This document shows, piece after piece, positions 11,272-20,523 of a stretch of DNA of 64,000 nt. Positions within the stretch are counted from its first letter, which is position 1; each line of letters starts with the position of its first letter. A program made the translations under genes and the position numbers. The stretch is from Bordetella genomosp. 4. GTDB taxonomy: Bacteria; Pseudomonadota; Gammaproteobacteria; Burkholderiales; Burkholderiaceae_B. The stretch spans positions 88,923 to 152,922 of the forward strand of contig NZ_NEVQ01000009.1 of assembly GCF_002261185.1 (NCBI RefSeq). The letters are read 5' to 3'. Below the pieces are notes generated by a model. The model had not been told where the DNA came from. It worked only from the letters and a program-made list of their open reading frames with translations, and searched no databases.

Positions 11272-14200
11272 CTATTTTAATGAGCGCAGCACCGCACGTA
11301 CGGCATCGGCACGCGTGGAAACTTTGACGACGGTGAACTCGATACGCAGTTTGTCCGGGCCGGCCAGTTTGATGTGACGCTGCTTTTGTATGAGTTCGAT
11401 GATCCGTGCGGGGTCGACCGTGGTTTTGGGGCCGAACTGGATCAGTGCCTGGTTTTCGCTGGCATCGATCTTGATGATGCCCAGCGGTTGCGCCGCCAAT
11501 CTCAATCGATGGGTGGTCAGCAGTACCTGTGCGGCCTCGGGCAGTTTGCCAAAGCGGTCGATGAGCTCTTCCTGAATGCGGATCAGGTCGTCTTCGTCCT
11601 CGGCGTGCGATAGACGTTTGTAGATCGCCAGACGTGCGTGCACGTCCGCACAATAGTCGGATGGCAGCAGTGCCGGGGCATGCAGATTAACCTCGCACGC
11701 CAGGTTGAACGGCGCATCCAAGTCGGGCTCTTCGCCCGCCTTGAGCGCGCGTACGGCTTCGTTCAACATTTCGTTGTACATCGAGAAGCCGATTTCGTGG
11801 ATGTTGCCCGATTGCGATTCGCCCAGGACTTCACCGGTGCCGCGGATCTCCAGGTCGTGCATGGCGAGATAAAAACCAGAGCCCAGTTCTTCCATCGCCT
11901 GAATCGCTTCCAAGCGTTTTTTGGCGTTGGAGGTAATCGCGTCTTCGCCAGGCGTCAGCAGATAAGCATAAGCCTGATGGTGAGAGCGCCCGACTCGGCC
12001 ACGCAACTGGTGCAATTGAGCCAGGCCGAAACGATCGGCGCGATGGATGACAATGGTGTTGGCGCTGGGCACGTCAATGCCGGTTTCGATGATGGTAGTA
12101 CACAGCAGGACGTTAAAGCGCTGCTGGTAAAAGCCCTTCATCACCTGTTCCAGCTCGCGTTCAGGCATCTGGCCGTGCGCGACGGCGATGCGGGCTTCGG
12201 GCACGAGTTCTTCGAGGCGCGCCCGGCGGTTGTGGATGGTCTCGACTTCGTTGTGCAGGAAATAGGCTTGACCGCCACGCTTGAGTTCGCGCAGCAGGGC
12301 TTCCCGTATGGTGCTGCCGTCTTCGCGCCGGACAAAGGTCTTGATCGCCAGACGCTTTTGCGGCGCGGTGGCGATGACTGAGAAATCGCGTATGCCTTCG
12401 AGCGACATGCCCAGCGTGCGGGGGATGGGCGTGGCGGTCAGCGTCAGGACGTCGACCTCGGCGCGCAGGGCCTTCAGCGCCTCTTTCTGGCGCACGCCAA
12501 AGCGGTGTTCTTCGTCGATGATGACCAGGCCCAGGCGCTTGAAACGTACGTCTTTAGACAGGATCTTGTGCGTGCCGATCACGATGTCGACGCGTCCATC
12601 GTTGATGCCTGTGATGGCATCGGCGACTTCTTTTGATGACCGGAAACGCGAGAGCTCGACCACGCGCACAGGCCAATCGGCAAAGCGGTCGGCAAAGGTC
12701 TGGGCATGCTGTTCGGCCAACAGTGTCGTCGGGCAGAGCAGAGCCACTTGTTTGCCATTCGCCACGGCCAGAAAGGCTGCACGCAGCGCGACTTCGGTTT
12801 TGCCGAAGCCGACGTCGCCGCAGACCAGGCGATCCATCGGGCGGCCCGAGGTCATGTCGCTGATGACGGCCTGGATGGCGGCAGCTTGATCGGGCGTTTC
12901 GTCAAAGCCAAAGCCTTCGGCAAAGGCTTCGTAGTCGTTGATGGGCAGGTTGAAGGTATAGCCTTCGCGTGCCGCGCGTTGCGCGTAGAGCGCCAATAGT
13001 TCGGCGGCAGTGTCGCGCACCTGGCGGGCGGCTTTGCGTCGAGCCCTGTCCCATTGGCCCGATCCCAGCTGGTGCAGCGGTGCGGCCTCGGGGTCGGCGC
13101 CGCTATAGCGCGCGATGACATGCAGCTGAGATACGGGCACGTATAGCGTGCTGCCGTTGGCGTATTCGAGATGCAGGAATTCCATCTCGCCGTCGCCCAT
13201 GTCCATGTTGATCAGGCCGTGGTATCGCCCGATGCCGTGCTGCGCGTGTACGACCGGGTCGCCAGCACGCAGCTCGGACAAATCCCGCACCATGGCTTCG
13301 ACGTTGCTGGTGCGTTCCTGGTCACGGCGGCCCCGCCGCGTCGCACCAGCATTGCCCGGGTACAGATCGTTCTCGGTGAGAAACAGCAGTTCGGCCGAAG
13401 GAATGCCAAAGCCCGCGGACAGTGGCGCCGCGATCAGGGCAAAAGAGGACTGAGAGACGAGAAATTCCTGCAGGGATTCTGGCTGCGCATCGGGCGGCAG
13501 GTCGAACTCGGTCAGCATTTGCGCCAGCGTTTCGCGCCGGCCTGCCGAGTCTGCGCACAGCAAGACGCGCGATTCGCCCCGCGCCAACAAGGCACGCAGA
13601 CGAGCGATGGGGTCTTCGGCGCGGCGGCTGATGCTGACGTTGGGCGCGGTGGAGAAATCCGGATGCGGCGCGCCCTCGGTCAATGCCAGGCGCGGAAACG
13701 CCTTGAATCGGCCATGCAATCCCTCGCTGTCCAGAAACAGCGCCGAGGGCGGCAGTACGGGACGTTCGCGGTCGCTTTTCAGAAAGGTATAACGGGTGCT
13801 GGTGTCCTGACTGAATCGTTGGATCGCCTCTTCGATATCGCCCAATGTGACGGTAATTGCATCGGTCGGCAGATAGTCAAATAGCGTTGCAGTCTCGTCA
13901 AAGAACAGCGGGAGGTAATACTCGACACCGGCAAAAGCGATGCCGTTGCCGATGTCTTTATAGGGCAGGGCGCGCGACGGGTCGCCCTCGAATTCCTCGC
14001 GAAAACGTGCCCGGAACCGGTTGCGCGATTCCTCGTCCATCGGAAACTCGCGCCCCGGCAGCAACTGCACCTCGCGCACAGGGTACAGACTGCGCTGCGT
14101 ATCGACGTCAAAGCTGCGTATGGACTCGATTTCGTCGTCAAACAGGTCGAGCCGGTAGGGTACTGCCGACCCCATGGGGAACAGATCGATCAGCCCGCCG

Positions 14201-14733
14201 CGTAGACAGAACTCCCCGGGCGCCGTGACCTGGGTCACGTGGGCGTAGTTTGCCAATGTCAGTTGGGCGCGAAGCGCGGCCTCGTCCAGTTTGTCTTTCT
14301 GCTTGAACGAAAACGTATAGGCAGCCAGAAATGAGGGCGGGGCCAGGCGATACAGGGCGGTCGTGACGGGCACGAGCAGCACATCGACCGTATGCTGCAT
14401 AAGGGCATGCAGGGTGTGCAGGCGTTCCGACACCAAATCCTGATGGGGCGAGAACGCGTCGTACGGCAGCGTTTCCCAGTCGGGCAATTGCCGGACCCGC
14501 AGATCGGGCGCGAACTGGGGAATCTCGTCGGCGAGCCGCTGTGCCTCCAGGGGCGCCGCCGTCAACACGACAAGCGGCCGGCCGCTTTGCCGGGCGAGGT
14601 CGGCCAATAGCCATGCGTCGGCCGAGCCTGGCGGACGCGGCTGCGCGTAGCGGGTGCCGGCTTTCAGGGCGGACAATGTGGCGGCAGTGGCGGGGATCCG
14701 CGAGGCCGCATCGAGGAGTGAGGAATCAGACAT
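11272..14733 (-). CDS. mfd: Transcription-repair coupling factor
   Basis: A 1153-residue DNA translocase that removes RNA polymerase stalled at lesions and recruits UvrA. Domain order fits Mfd: UvrB-like N-terminal module with LPDWETLPYD, RNA-polymerase-interacting domain near DPVVHAQHGIGRYHGL, then RecG-like translocase with Walker A GDVGFGKTEVALRAAF and DEEH in VIIDEEHRFGVRQKEAL, and the C-terminal TRCF domain. The ATG at 14733 (MSDSSLLDAA) gives a length close to the 1148 residues of E. coli. It is divergent from ispD with only 29 bases between start codons. Confidence 0.97.
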   Translation of the reverse strand: MSDSSLLDAASRIPATAATLSALKAGTRYAQPRPPGSADAWLLADLARQSGRPLVVLTAAPLEAQRLADEIPQFAPDLRVRQLPDWETLPYDAFSPHQDLVSERLHTLHALMQHTVDVLLVPVTTALYRLAPPSFLAAYTFSFKQKDKLDEAALRAQLTLANYAHVTQVTAPGEFCLRGGLIDLFPMGSAVPYRLDLFDDEIESIRSFDVDTQRSLYPVREVQLLPGREFPMDEESRNRFRARFREEFEGDPSRALPYKDIGNGIAFAGVEYYLPLFFDETATLFDYLPTDAITVTLGDIEEAIQRFSQDTSTRYTFLKSDRERPVLPPSALFLDSEGLHGRFKAFPRLALTEGAPHPDFSTAPNVSISRRAEDPIARLRALLARGESRVLLCADSAGRRETLAQMLTEFDLPPDAQPESLQEFLVSQSSFALIAAPLSAGFGIPSAELLFLTENDLYPGNAGATRRGRRDQERTSNVEAMVRDLSELRAGDPVVHAQHGIGRYHGLINMDMGDGEMEFLHLEYANGSTLYVPVSQLHVIARYSGADPEAAPLHQLGSGQWDRARRKAARQVRDTAAELLALYAQRAAREGYTFNLPINDYEAFAEGFGFDETPDQAAAIQAVISDMTSGRPMDRLVCGDVGFGKTEVALRAAFLAVANGKQVALLCPTTLLAEQHAQTFADRFADWPVRVVELSRFRSSKEVADAITGINDGRVDIVIGTHKILSKDVRFKRLGLVIIDEEHRFGVRQKEALKALRAEVDVLTLTATPIPRTLGMSLEGIRDFSVIATAPQKRLAIKTFVRREDGSTIREALLRELKRGGQAYFLHNEVETIHNRRARLEELVPEARIAVAHGQMPERELEQVMKGFYQQRFNVLLCTTIIETGIDVPSANTIVIHRADRFGLAQLHQLRGRVGRSHHQAYAYLLTPGEDAITSNAKKRLEAIQAMEELGSGFYLAMHDLEIRGTGEVLGESQSGNIHEIGFSMYNEMLNEAVRALKAGEEPDLDAPFNLACEVNLHAPALLPSDYCADVHARLAIYKRLSHAEDEDDLIRIQEELIDRFGKLPEAAQVLLTTHRLRLAAQPLGIIKIDASENQALIQFGPKTTVDPARIIELIQKQRHIKLAGPDKLRIEFTVVKVSTRADAVRAVLRSLK

Positions 14734-14743
14734 CAGGCGGAAG

Positions 14744-14749
14744 ATTATA
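14744..14749 (-). promoter_or_regulatory. Candidate -10 box of mfd in a 29-bp divergent gap
   Basis: On the minus strand these bases read TATAAT, eleven positions before the mfd ATG, so an mRNA started here would have only a few leader bases. The overlapping plus-strand TATAAA (14746-14751) sits at a similar distance before ispD. No good -35 box is visible on either side; any such box would lie inside the opposite gene. This is a sequence-pattern prediction only. Confidence 0.35.
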
Positions 14750-14762
14750 AAATCTCTCGGCC

Positions 14763-15548
14763 ATGACTGACTCTCTAATTGCAATTGTTCCTGCCGCCGG
14801 CGTCGGCCAGCGTGCTGCACGGGCCGGTGAATCGGGTCCGCCCAAGCAATATCGCCTGATTGCGGGGCAGCCTATGCTGCGCCACGCGGTGCAGGCGTTG
14901 CTGGCGGACGCCCGTATTGCCCAAGTGCGAGTGGCGGTGTCTGCCGAGGATAGCTGGGCCGCTGAAGCCCTGGCCGGCTTGCCTCGCACCGTCTGCCGGC
15001 CGTGTGGCGGCCCTACGCGGGCTGAGACGGTGGCGGCGGCGTTGGCTGACAGCGGCGTGGCAGGTGATGATTGGGTGCTGGTCCACGATGCGGCGCGTCC
15101 TGGCTTGCCTGCGCAGGCTTTGGCCCGTCTGATTGATACGTGTCTGTCTGACGCGGTGGGAGGGCTGCTGGCGTTGCCCGTGGCCGATACCGTGAAATCG
15201 CAACGCAGGTTCGATAGCGGGGCTCTGGGAGGCCAATCTACCGTCAATGCATCGTCGAGACCCACGGGAGGCAGTAATGCCTCTGGTGTCGATTCCACGC
15301 CTGCAGAGCCCCGTGTGCGTGCGACGCTCGATCGCGACGGGTTGTGGCTGGCGCAGACTCCCCAAATGTTCCGCGCAGGCCTGCTGCACGCCGCGTTGGC
15401 GAGTGCGCAATCCGCGGGTGTGATCGTCACTGACGAGGCCTCGGCCATTGAGGCGGCGGGCCATGCTCCTTTGCTGGTGCCTGGCTCGTTGCGCAATTTC
15501 AAGGTGACCTGGCCGGATGATTTCGAATTGATGGGAAAATGGCTTTGA
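14763..15548 (+). CDS. ispD: 2-C-methyl-D-erythritol 4-phosphate cytidylyltransferase, with an internal insertion
   Basis: A 261-residue cytidylyltransferase of the MEP isoprenoid pathway; the usual length is about 230. The nucleotide-binding start IVPAAGVGQRAARAG and PPKQY are present, as are VHDAARP, ADTVK (catalytic Lys region) and DRDGLWLAQTPQMF. Residues about 147-183 (bases about 15201-15311) are an extra Ser/Gly/Ala-rich segment between ADTVK and the DRDGLW motif, where most IspD proteins have only a short turn. The frame stays open on both sides, so the enzyme is probably functional. ispF follows after 38 bases. Confidence 0.94.
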   Translation: MTDSLIAIVPAAGVGQRAARAGESGPPKQYRLIAGQPMLRHAVQALLADARIAQVRVAVSAEDSWAAEALAGLPRTVCRPCGGPTRAETVAAALADSGVAGDDWVLVHDAARPGLPAQALARLIDTCLSDAVGGLLALPVADTVKSQRRFDSGALGGQSTVNASSRPTGGSNASGVDSTPAEPRVRATLDRDGLWLAQTPQMFRAGLLHAALASAQSAGVIVTDEASAIEAAGHAPLLVPGSLRNFKVTWPDDFELMGKWL

Positions 15549-15586
15549 GACGCTCCCTTTGGGCAGCAAGCTTTTTGGAGTATTGA

Positions 15587-16075
15587 ATGAGTTTTCCTTT
15601 CCGAGTCGGTCAGGGCTTTGACGTGCATGCTTTGGTGACGGGCCGGCCTTTGATTATCGGCGGCGTCACGATCCCGCACACGCACGGCTTGCAGGGGCAT
15701 TCGGATGCGGATGTGTTGCTGCATGCGGTGACGGATGCGTTGCTCGGGGCGGCTGGATTGGGCGACATCGGGCGGCATTTCCCAGATACGGATCCTGCTT
15801 ATAAGGGCGCCGACAGTCGTGTGCTATTGCGGGATGCTGTTGCCAAAATTCGCGCGGCTGGCTGGGTGCCGGTGAATATCGACGCTACCGTTCATGCCCA
15901 GGCGCCGAAAATCGGCCCTCATGCGGCCGCGATGGTGGCGAATATCGCTGCGGATGTGGGGGTTGAGGCGGATGTGATCAACATCAAAGCCAAAACCAAC
16001 GAAGGGCTGGGGTATCTGGGGCGTAAAGAAGGGATTGCCGCTACGGTGGTGGTGTTGCTGGCTCGAGAGGGGTGA
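15587..16075 (+). CDS. ispF: 2-C-methyl-D-erythritol 2,4-cyclodiphosphate synthase
   Basis: A 162-residue enzyme that cyclises CDP-methylerythritol phosphate with loss of CMP, the step two after IspD. Zn-binding DVHAL and [15 protein letters not shown] are present, as is [12 protein letters not shown], followed near the C-terminus by [19 protein letters not shown]. Length is typical. TTGGAGTATTGA precedes the ATG. The gene ends 35 bases before repeat copy 2. Confidence 0.97.
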   Translation: MSFPFRVGQGFDVHALVTGRPLIIGGVTIPHTHGLQGHSDADVLLHAVTDALLGAAGLGDIGRHFPDTDPAYKGADSRVLLRDAVAKIRAAGWVPVNIDATVHAQAPKIGPHAAAMVANIAADVGVEADVINIKAKTNEGLGYLGRKEGIAATVVVLLAREG

Positions 16076-16110
16076 GAGCGGGTTTGCGGGGTTAAAAGGG
16101 GTGTTCTTGG

Positions 16111-16998
16111 GGGGATGGTGGGGTTCTAATGGTCGTCGAGCCGAGGCAATCGGCCCGGCCGGGCTTCACAAAGTCGGTCCGGCGCGCGGGCGCCGGACAC
16201 CGCGTCGCTCACCTCGTCCGGCCCCTACGGGCCTCCCTTCGGTGGCTGCTCGCTCGACTTTGAGGCGCCCGGCCGGGCCGATTGCCTCGGCTCGACTGGC
16301 AGCAATTAGAGCTCTCTGCATCGCTGGCACGACTTTCTTGCTTGGCGTTTTTTCGCAGCCGCATTGGTAAAGAGAAAGATCTTGCAGTGCTGCTTTCGGC
16401 GAGCGCCCTGCGCGCTCACCTCAAGCTATCGGTCCGGGCATGCGGCGGGGTGGCGCGGTGCCAGTTGGAAGATCTGCTTGGCTGAGTTTGAGGCTTGCGG
16501 CGACGATGCGTGGAGCACTTTTCCCGGCGGCATATTCATAGCATGCTCGTGCTCTGGATCAGAGTTCATCGCCGCAAACATGATTTGCGCTCACTATGAT
16601 GGCTCCACAACGAGTGCCATGCGCGGCATTTACGTCAATCTGACTCGAGAGATCTTTTGTCATGCAACGGTGCCACAGCCGTTGCATGCAGATCCCGAAC
16701 GCGATGAGCGGGTGTGCAGGGCACCCGCTCATCGCAGCCCTGCAAGATCTTTCTCTTCACCCCGGCTGATGCAGAAAAACGCCAAGCAAAAAGCTCGTGC
16801 CAGCGATGTGATGAGCTTGAGTTACTGCGAGTCGATGCGGGGCAGTGGCTGCGTGGGGGCGCCTCGTGGCCGAGTGGAGCGGACACCGTAGGGAGCGCGC
16901 AGGCGCGGACGAGGTGAGCGAACACGGTGTCCGGCGCGCAGGGCGCCGGACCGGCCACGTGAAGCCCCCACGCAGCCACTGCCCCGCATCGACGTCCA
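16111..16998. repeat. Compound inverted structured repeat, copy 2 (fills the gap 16076-17036)
   Basis: Same architecture and most of the same sequence as copy 1, here between convergent ispF and ahpD. The left hairpin is 16135-16164 paired with 16267-16296 (perfect 30 bp); the right hairpin is 16831-16860 paired with 16964-16993 (perfect 30 bp). Its left apical hairpin is GGCCC-CTAC-GGGCC (16220-16233) instead of GCGC-CTGC-GCGC. Its central hairpin is GCGATGAGCGGGTG / CACCCGCTCATCGC (16701-16714 with 16722-16735), where copies 1 and 3 have GACC/GGTC. An 86-residue frame open in copy 1 stops early here, which argues against coding. Confidence 0.9.
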
Positions 16999-17036
16999 TA
17001 AAGCACTACTAACTAACTAACCACCCAGCAGCAAAA

Positions 17037-17555
17037 TCACTTCCCTTGGGCCGCCAACGACAACGCCGCAGCATTCACCACAGCCGCAATCCGCCCCACA
17101 TCCCGCAGCTGCTCCACACTGAACCCATCTTTCTTCAGGTTCTCATAGTGCGACTGCACGCAGAAATGGCATTTGCCGATGATGGAAGCCGCCAAGGCAA
17201 ACAGCTCAAAGCGTTTCTTATCCACCCCGCCATGCGTCGCATACGCATTCATGCGTAACTGCGCAGGCAGGCTTTTGAGTTGATCGTCGCCGGTCATCTC
17301 AACGTATGGATACCAGATATTGTTCATGCCCATCAACGCCGACGCCGTCAGTGCAGCATTGGCGTCGGTTTCCGACAAGCCGCTTTTGAACGCCTCGATC
17401 AGCACGGGGCTGCGCGCTGCAAAGGCGGCCGACAGGGCGGCGCCGACGGCGTCTTCAGGGGCCAGCGTCGAGCGGGCAATCACACCGTCCAGATTCAGGC
17501 GAATGTCTTTGGCCCAATCCGGCAGTTGTTCCTTGATGGCTGAGATGAATTCCAT
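17037..17555 (-). CDS. ahpD: Alkylhydroperoxidase AhpD
   Basis: A 172-residue, all-helical protein of the carboxymuconolactone decarboxylase superfamily. The AhpD core motif is complete: E117 region, C129-H-F-C132 and H136 (KCHFCVQSHYENL). In the studied mycobacterial case AhpD passes electrons from lipoamide to AhpC, and the ahpC gene directly upstream supports the same role here. The gap to ahpC holds a terminator-like hairpin. Confidence 0.94.
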   Translation of the reverse strand: MEFISAIKEQLPDWAKDIRLNLDGVIARSTLAPEDAVGAALSAAFAARSPVLIEAFKSGLSETDANAALTASALMGMNNIWYPYVEMTGDDQLKSLPAQLRMNAYATHGGVDKKRFELFALAASIIGKCHFCVQSHYENLKKDGFSVEQLRDVGRIAAVVNAAALSLAAQGK

Positions 17556-17584
17556 AGTTTTTACCTATAATCTGGATCAGGAAA

Positions 17585-17603
17585 AGCCCGGCAGGGCCGG
17601 GCT
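17585..17603 (-). terminator. Hairpin with T-run between ahpC and ahpD
   Basis: AGCCCGGC (17585-17592) and GCCGGGCT (17596-17603) form a perfect 8-bp GC-rich stem with a 3-base loop. On the minus strand it is followed by TTTT. It lies just after the ahpC stop and before the ahpD start, so it could terminate part of the transcripts and set a higher level of AhpC than AhpD. Confidence 0.7.
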
Positions 17604-17609
17604 GAGAAA

Positions 17610-18158
17610 TTACAGCGTTGCGCCGCCAACCGAACGGTTGCAGGGGCACAGCTCATCGGTCTGCAGACCGTCGAGCAAGCGCAGGATTTCTTCGGGGTTG
17701 CGACCCACGTTCAGGTTGTTGACCGACACGTGCTGGATGGTGTTGTCCGGATCGACGATGAAGGTGGCGCGCAGAGCAACGCCAGCTTCTTTGTCACGGA
17801 CGCCCAGTTGGTCGATCAGCGAGCCGGTGACGTCGCCGAATTGGTAGTGGCCCAGCTTGTTCAGGTCCGGGTGCTCACGGCGCCATGCCAGTTTCACGAA
17901 TTCGTTGTCCACGGAACCGCCCAGCAGGACAGCGTCGCGGTCTGCGAAGTCGTTGGCCAGCTTGTTGAAGCCGACGATTTCGGTCGGGCACACGAAAGTG
18001 AAGTCTTTCGGGTAGAAGTAGATGATCTTCCACTTGCCGGGAAAGGAGCTTTCGGTGATGTCTTCGAACGCCGAAACACCGTTTTCTTCGTGCTGATTGA
18101 AGCCAGGCTTGACACCGGCAACCTTGAAGGGCTCGAGTTTATCGCCAACAGTTTTCAT
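17610..18158 (-). CDS. ahpC: Alkyl hydroperoxide reductase peroxiredoxin AhpC
   Basis: A 182-residue 2-Cys peroxiredoxin. The peroxidatic cysteine C57 is in KDFTFVCPTEIVGF, and the C-terminal C171/C173 in ELCPCNRSVGG resemble the mycobacterial-type AhpC that is reduced by AhpD. The ATG at 18158 has GGGAG nine bases upstream; longer readings lack homology. It probably detoxifies organic peroxides in the cytoplasm. It lies downstream of risS on the same strand, with 68 bases between. Confidence 0.95.
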   Translation of the reverse strand: MKTVGDKLEPFKVAGVKPGFNQHEENGVSAFEDITESSFPGKWKIIYFYPKDFTFVCPTEIVGFNKLANDFADRDAVLLGGSVDNEFVKLAWRREHPDLNKLGHYQFGDVTGSLIDQLGVRDKEAGVALRATFIVDPDNTIQHVSVNNLNVGRNPEEILRLLDGLQTDELCPCNRSVGGATL

Positions 18159-18226
18159 GAATGCTCCCGTAAGTTGTTGGGTGGAATGAGGCACACAGTA
18201 TCGCGTGCTAAGACCCAAATTTTACG

Positions 18227-19669
18227 CTATTGGCTATCGCTGTCTAATTGATAATTTCTAAATCTGGCTTTGGGAATCTCTATCCTTGCCGTTAATCCGC
18301 CGCCTGCCCGTTCCAGCATTTTCAGTGAACCGCCCACGTGCTTGAGCAAGCGTTCGACAATGGCCAGGCCCAAGCCTGCTCCACTGACGCCCGTGCGCGC
18401 CGCCTCGCCGCGGGAGAAGGGGCGCAGCAGGCGGTCGACGTCATCGGGGGCGATGCCCGGCCCCCGGTCGGACACTTCGATAATCAGCGCACCGCCTTCG
18501 CTGTGCAGACTCATGATGAGATGAGCCTGGCCGTCGGCAGAACGGCCGTAGCGGCGGGCATTTTCGATGAGGTTGCTGACGACGCGTTTCAAATCCAGGG
18601 CCGTTACGCGCGCGTGCAGATCGGGTTCGATGAATGCGTCCAGATTGCCGCCCAAGGAGGCGGTATGGCTGCGTTCGCGTTCGTATAGCTCTGCGAGGAC
18701 TTCGGAGATATTCGTGGCGACTTGGGGCAGGGTGCCCGCCGGGCGGGCGTATTCCATCAACTGGCCGATGCTGTGATCGATTTGTCCCAGGTCGTCGTCG
18801 ATCGCCTGGCGTGCATCCTCGGACACGCCGCTCATTTCGATTTCGAGCCGCATGCGGGCGAGCGGGGTGCGCAAATCGTGCGAGATCCCAGCCAGCATCA
18901 GTTCGCGATCCGCTTCGGCTTGTCGGAGGTCTTTTGCCATCCGGTTAAACGAAGCATTGAGGTCGCGGATCTCCAGCGGCCCGTTTTCGGGTAGAGAGGC
19001 GGGCGTTTCTCCGCGGGACAGTACCTGTGCTGCCCTGGCTAACCGGGAGAGGGGCCGGTTGACAAAGCCCACGCTGACGGCAGCTCCCACGAGAGAGAGC
19101 AGCAGGGCGGTTGCACCCCAGCCCAGCCATTCAATACCGCCAGTCAGCCCGATCTGCTCGCGCTCGAAGACCAGCCAATACAGGTCTTGGTTGATCTGGA
19201 AACTGACCCAGAAGCCGGGGACCTGATTGACGCCCCACATGATCTGGGTCTCGGGCCCAAAGCGGGTGCGTATATGTTGAGCGACACGCTGCCAGTAGTC
19301 GTCGTCGGGCAACGCCTCGGTGAAATCCGTGACCTCGCGGGGATAGACCTGAATCCCCTCGTTGGTGGCCAGGTCGAGCAGCAGCTTGCTGCGCTCAGTG
19401 TCGTCGGAATAGATCAGCGCCGTGCGAGTGATGTTGACGGCCGTGATGACCCGTTGCGCCATTTGATTGGCGCGCGGGCCGAGTTCCATGCTGAAGAAGA
19501 CCTGCAGCCATGCCCCGAGGCTCACGAGCATCAGGGCTGCCAGCAGCAGAAACGTGCGGCCAAACAGCCCTAACCTGAGTCGTGAGGTCAGGTTGCGGAG
19601 GATCCTGCGTACACCGGGCACAAGACGTCGTGCTTGTCGAGATCCTTTGGGACGATCAGCTGCCACCAT
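18227..19669 (-). CDS. risS: Sensor histidine kinase, RisS/EnvZ type
   Basis: A 480-residue inner-membrane kinase. One membrane helix (about residues 35-58, TFLLLAALMLVSLGAWLQVF), a periplasmic domain to about 175, a second helix (GWGATALLLSLVGAAVSVGF), HAMP, then the H-box LMLAGISHDLRTPLARM with the phospho-accepting His near residue 263, and an ATPase domain with N-, G1- and G2-box (DRGPGIAPDDVDRLLRPF, GAGLGLAIVERL). The start overlaps the risA stop by 14 bases. The frame is intact, unlike the disrupted risS described in Bordetella pertussis. Confidence 0.9.
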   Translation of the reverse strand: MVAADRPKGSRQARRLVPGVRRILRNLTSRLRLGLFGRTFLLLAALMLVSLGAWLQVFFSMELGPRANQMAQRVITAVNITRTALIYSDDTERSKLLLDLATNEGIQVYPREVTDFTEALPDDDYWQRVAQHIRTRFGPETQIMWGVNQVPGFWVSFQINQDLYWLVFEREQIGLTGGIEWLGWGATALLLSLVGAAVSVGFVNRPLSRLARAAQVLSRGETPASLPENGPLEIRDLNASFNRMAKDLRQAEADRELMLAGISHDLRTPLARMRLEIEMSGVSEDARQAIDDDLGQIDHSIGQLMEYARPAGTLPQVATNISEVLAELYERERSHTASLGGNLDAFIEPDLHARVTALDLKRVVSNLIENARRYGRSADGQAHLIMSLHSEGGALIIEVSDRGPGIAPDDVDRLLRPFSRGEAARTGVSGAGLGLAIVERLLKHVGGSLKMLERAGGGLTARIEIPKARFRNYQLDSDSQ

Positions 19670-20390
19670 CCGGAACGAAGACGTAGCCCAGACCCCAGAC
19701 CGTCTGGATGAAGACCGGCTTGGACGGGTTGGGTTCGATCAGTTTGCGCAAACGCGAGATTTGCACGTCCAGACTGCGATCGAAGGCTTCGTATTCGCGG
19801 CCGCGAGCCAATTCCATCAGCTTGTCACGCGACAGCGGGATCTTGGGGTGACGCGCAAAGACCTTGAGTACGGAGAATTCGCCCGTGGTGATAGGGACTT
19901 GTTCGTTGTTGCGCGTGAGGGTACGGGTCGACAGATTGAGGGTATAGGGTCCGAATGCGATGGACTCGTTTTCCTGGCTGGGAGCGCCGGGATGTTCTTC
20001 GGTGCCCCGGCGGCGCAGGATGGCGTTGATACGGGCCAGCAGTTCGCGGGGGTTGAAGGGCTTGGACAGATAGTCGTCGGCGCCCATTTCGAGGCCGACG
20101 ATGCGGTCGATTTCCTCGGCCTTGGCTGTCAGCATGATGATCGGGGTGTTGTCGTGGCCACCACGCAGGCGGCGGCAGATCGACAGACCGTCCTCACCGG
20201 GCAGCATCAAATCCAGAACGAGCAGGTCAAAATGCTCGCGCTGCCAGAGCTTGCCCATTTCTTTGGCGTCTTCGGCGACAAAGACGTTGAATCCTTGTTC
20301 CGACAAGTACCTGCGCAGCAGATCGCGCAGGCGAGGGTCGTCATCGACGACGAGGATTTTGCGGACGGGATTGGTGTTTTGCGTATTCAT
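19656..20390 (-). CDS. risA: Response regulator, RisA/OmpR type
   Basis: A 244-residue regulator: receiver domain with acidic pocket DDD (16-18), phospho-acceptor D60 in LLVLDLMLPGEDG and K110-region SKPFNPREL, then an OmpR-type winged-helix domain (TGEFSVLKVFARHPKIPLSRDKL, DVQISRLRKLIE). I set the start at MNTQNTNPVRK because it gives the 244-residue length I recall for Bordetella RisA; ten extra codons upstream are open but not needed. It forms one operon with risS. Confidence 0.92.
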   Translation of the reverse strand: MNTQNTNPVRKILVVDDDPRLRDLLRRYLSEQGFNVFVAEDAKEMGKLWQREHFDLLVLDLMLPGEDGLSICRRLRGGHDNTPIIMLTAKAEEIDRIVGLEMGADDYLSKPFNPRELLARINAILRRRGTEEHPGAPSQENESIAFGPYTLNLSTRTLTRNNEQVPITTGEFSVLKVFARHPKIPLSRDKLMELARGREYEAFDRSLDVQISRLRKLIEPNPSKPVFIQTVWGLGYVFVPDGGS

Positions 20391-20523
20391 GGCCGGAAAT
20401 GTAACAGTGACAAGAATCAACGGCTAGTGGGTATTCACAAGATATTACACATTGCGCATTAAGGTTGAAATCCCCCCGTCGGTCCTAGAGGGGGACTCTT
20501 TGGATTTCGTACAATCTCCTCCT

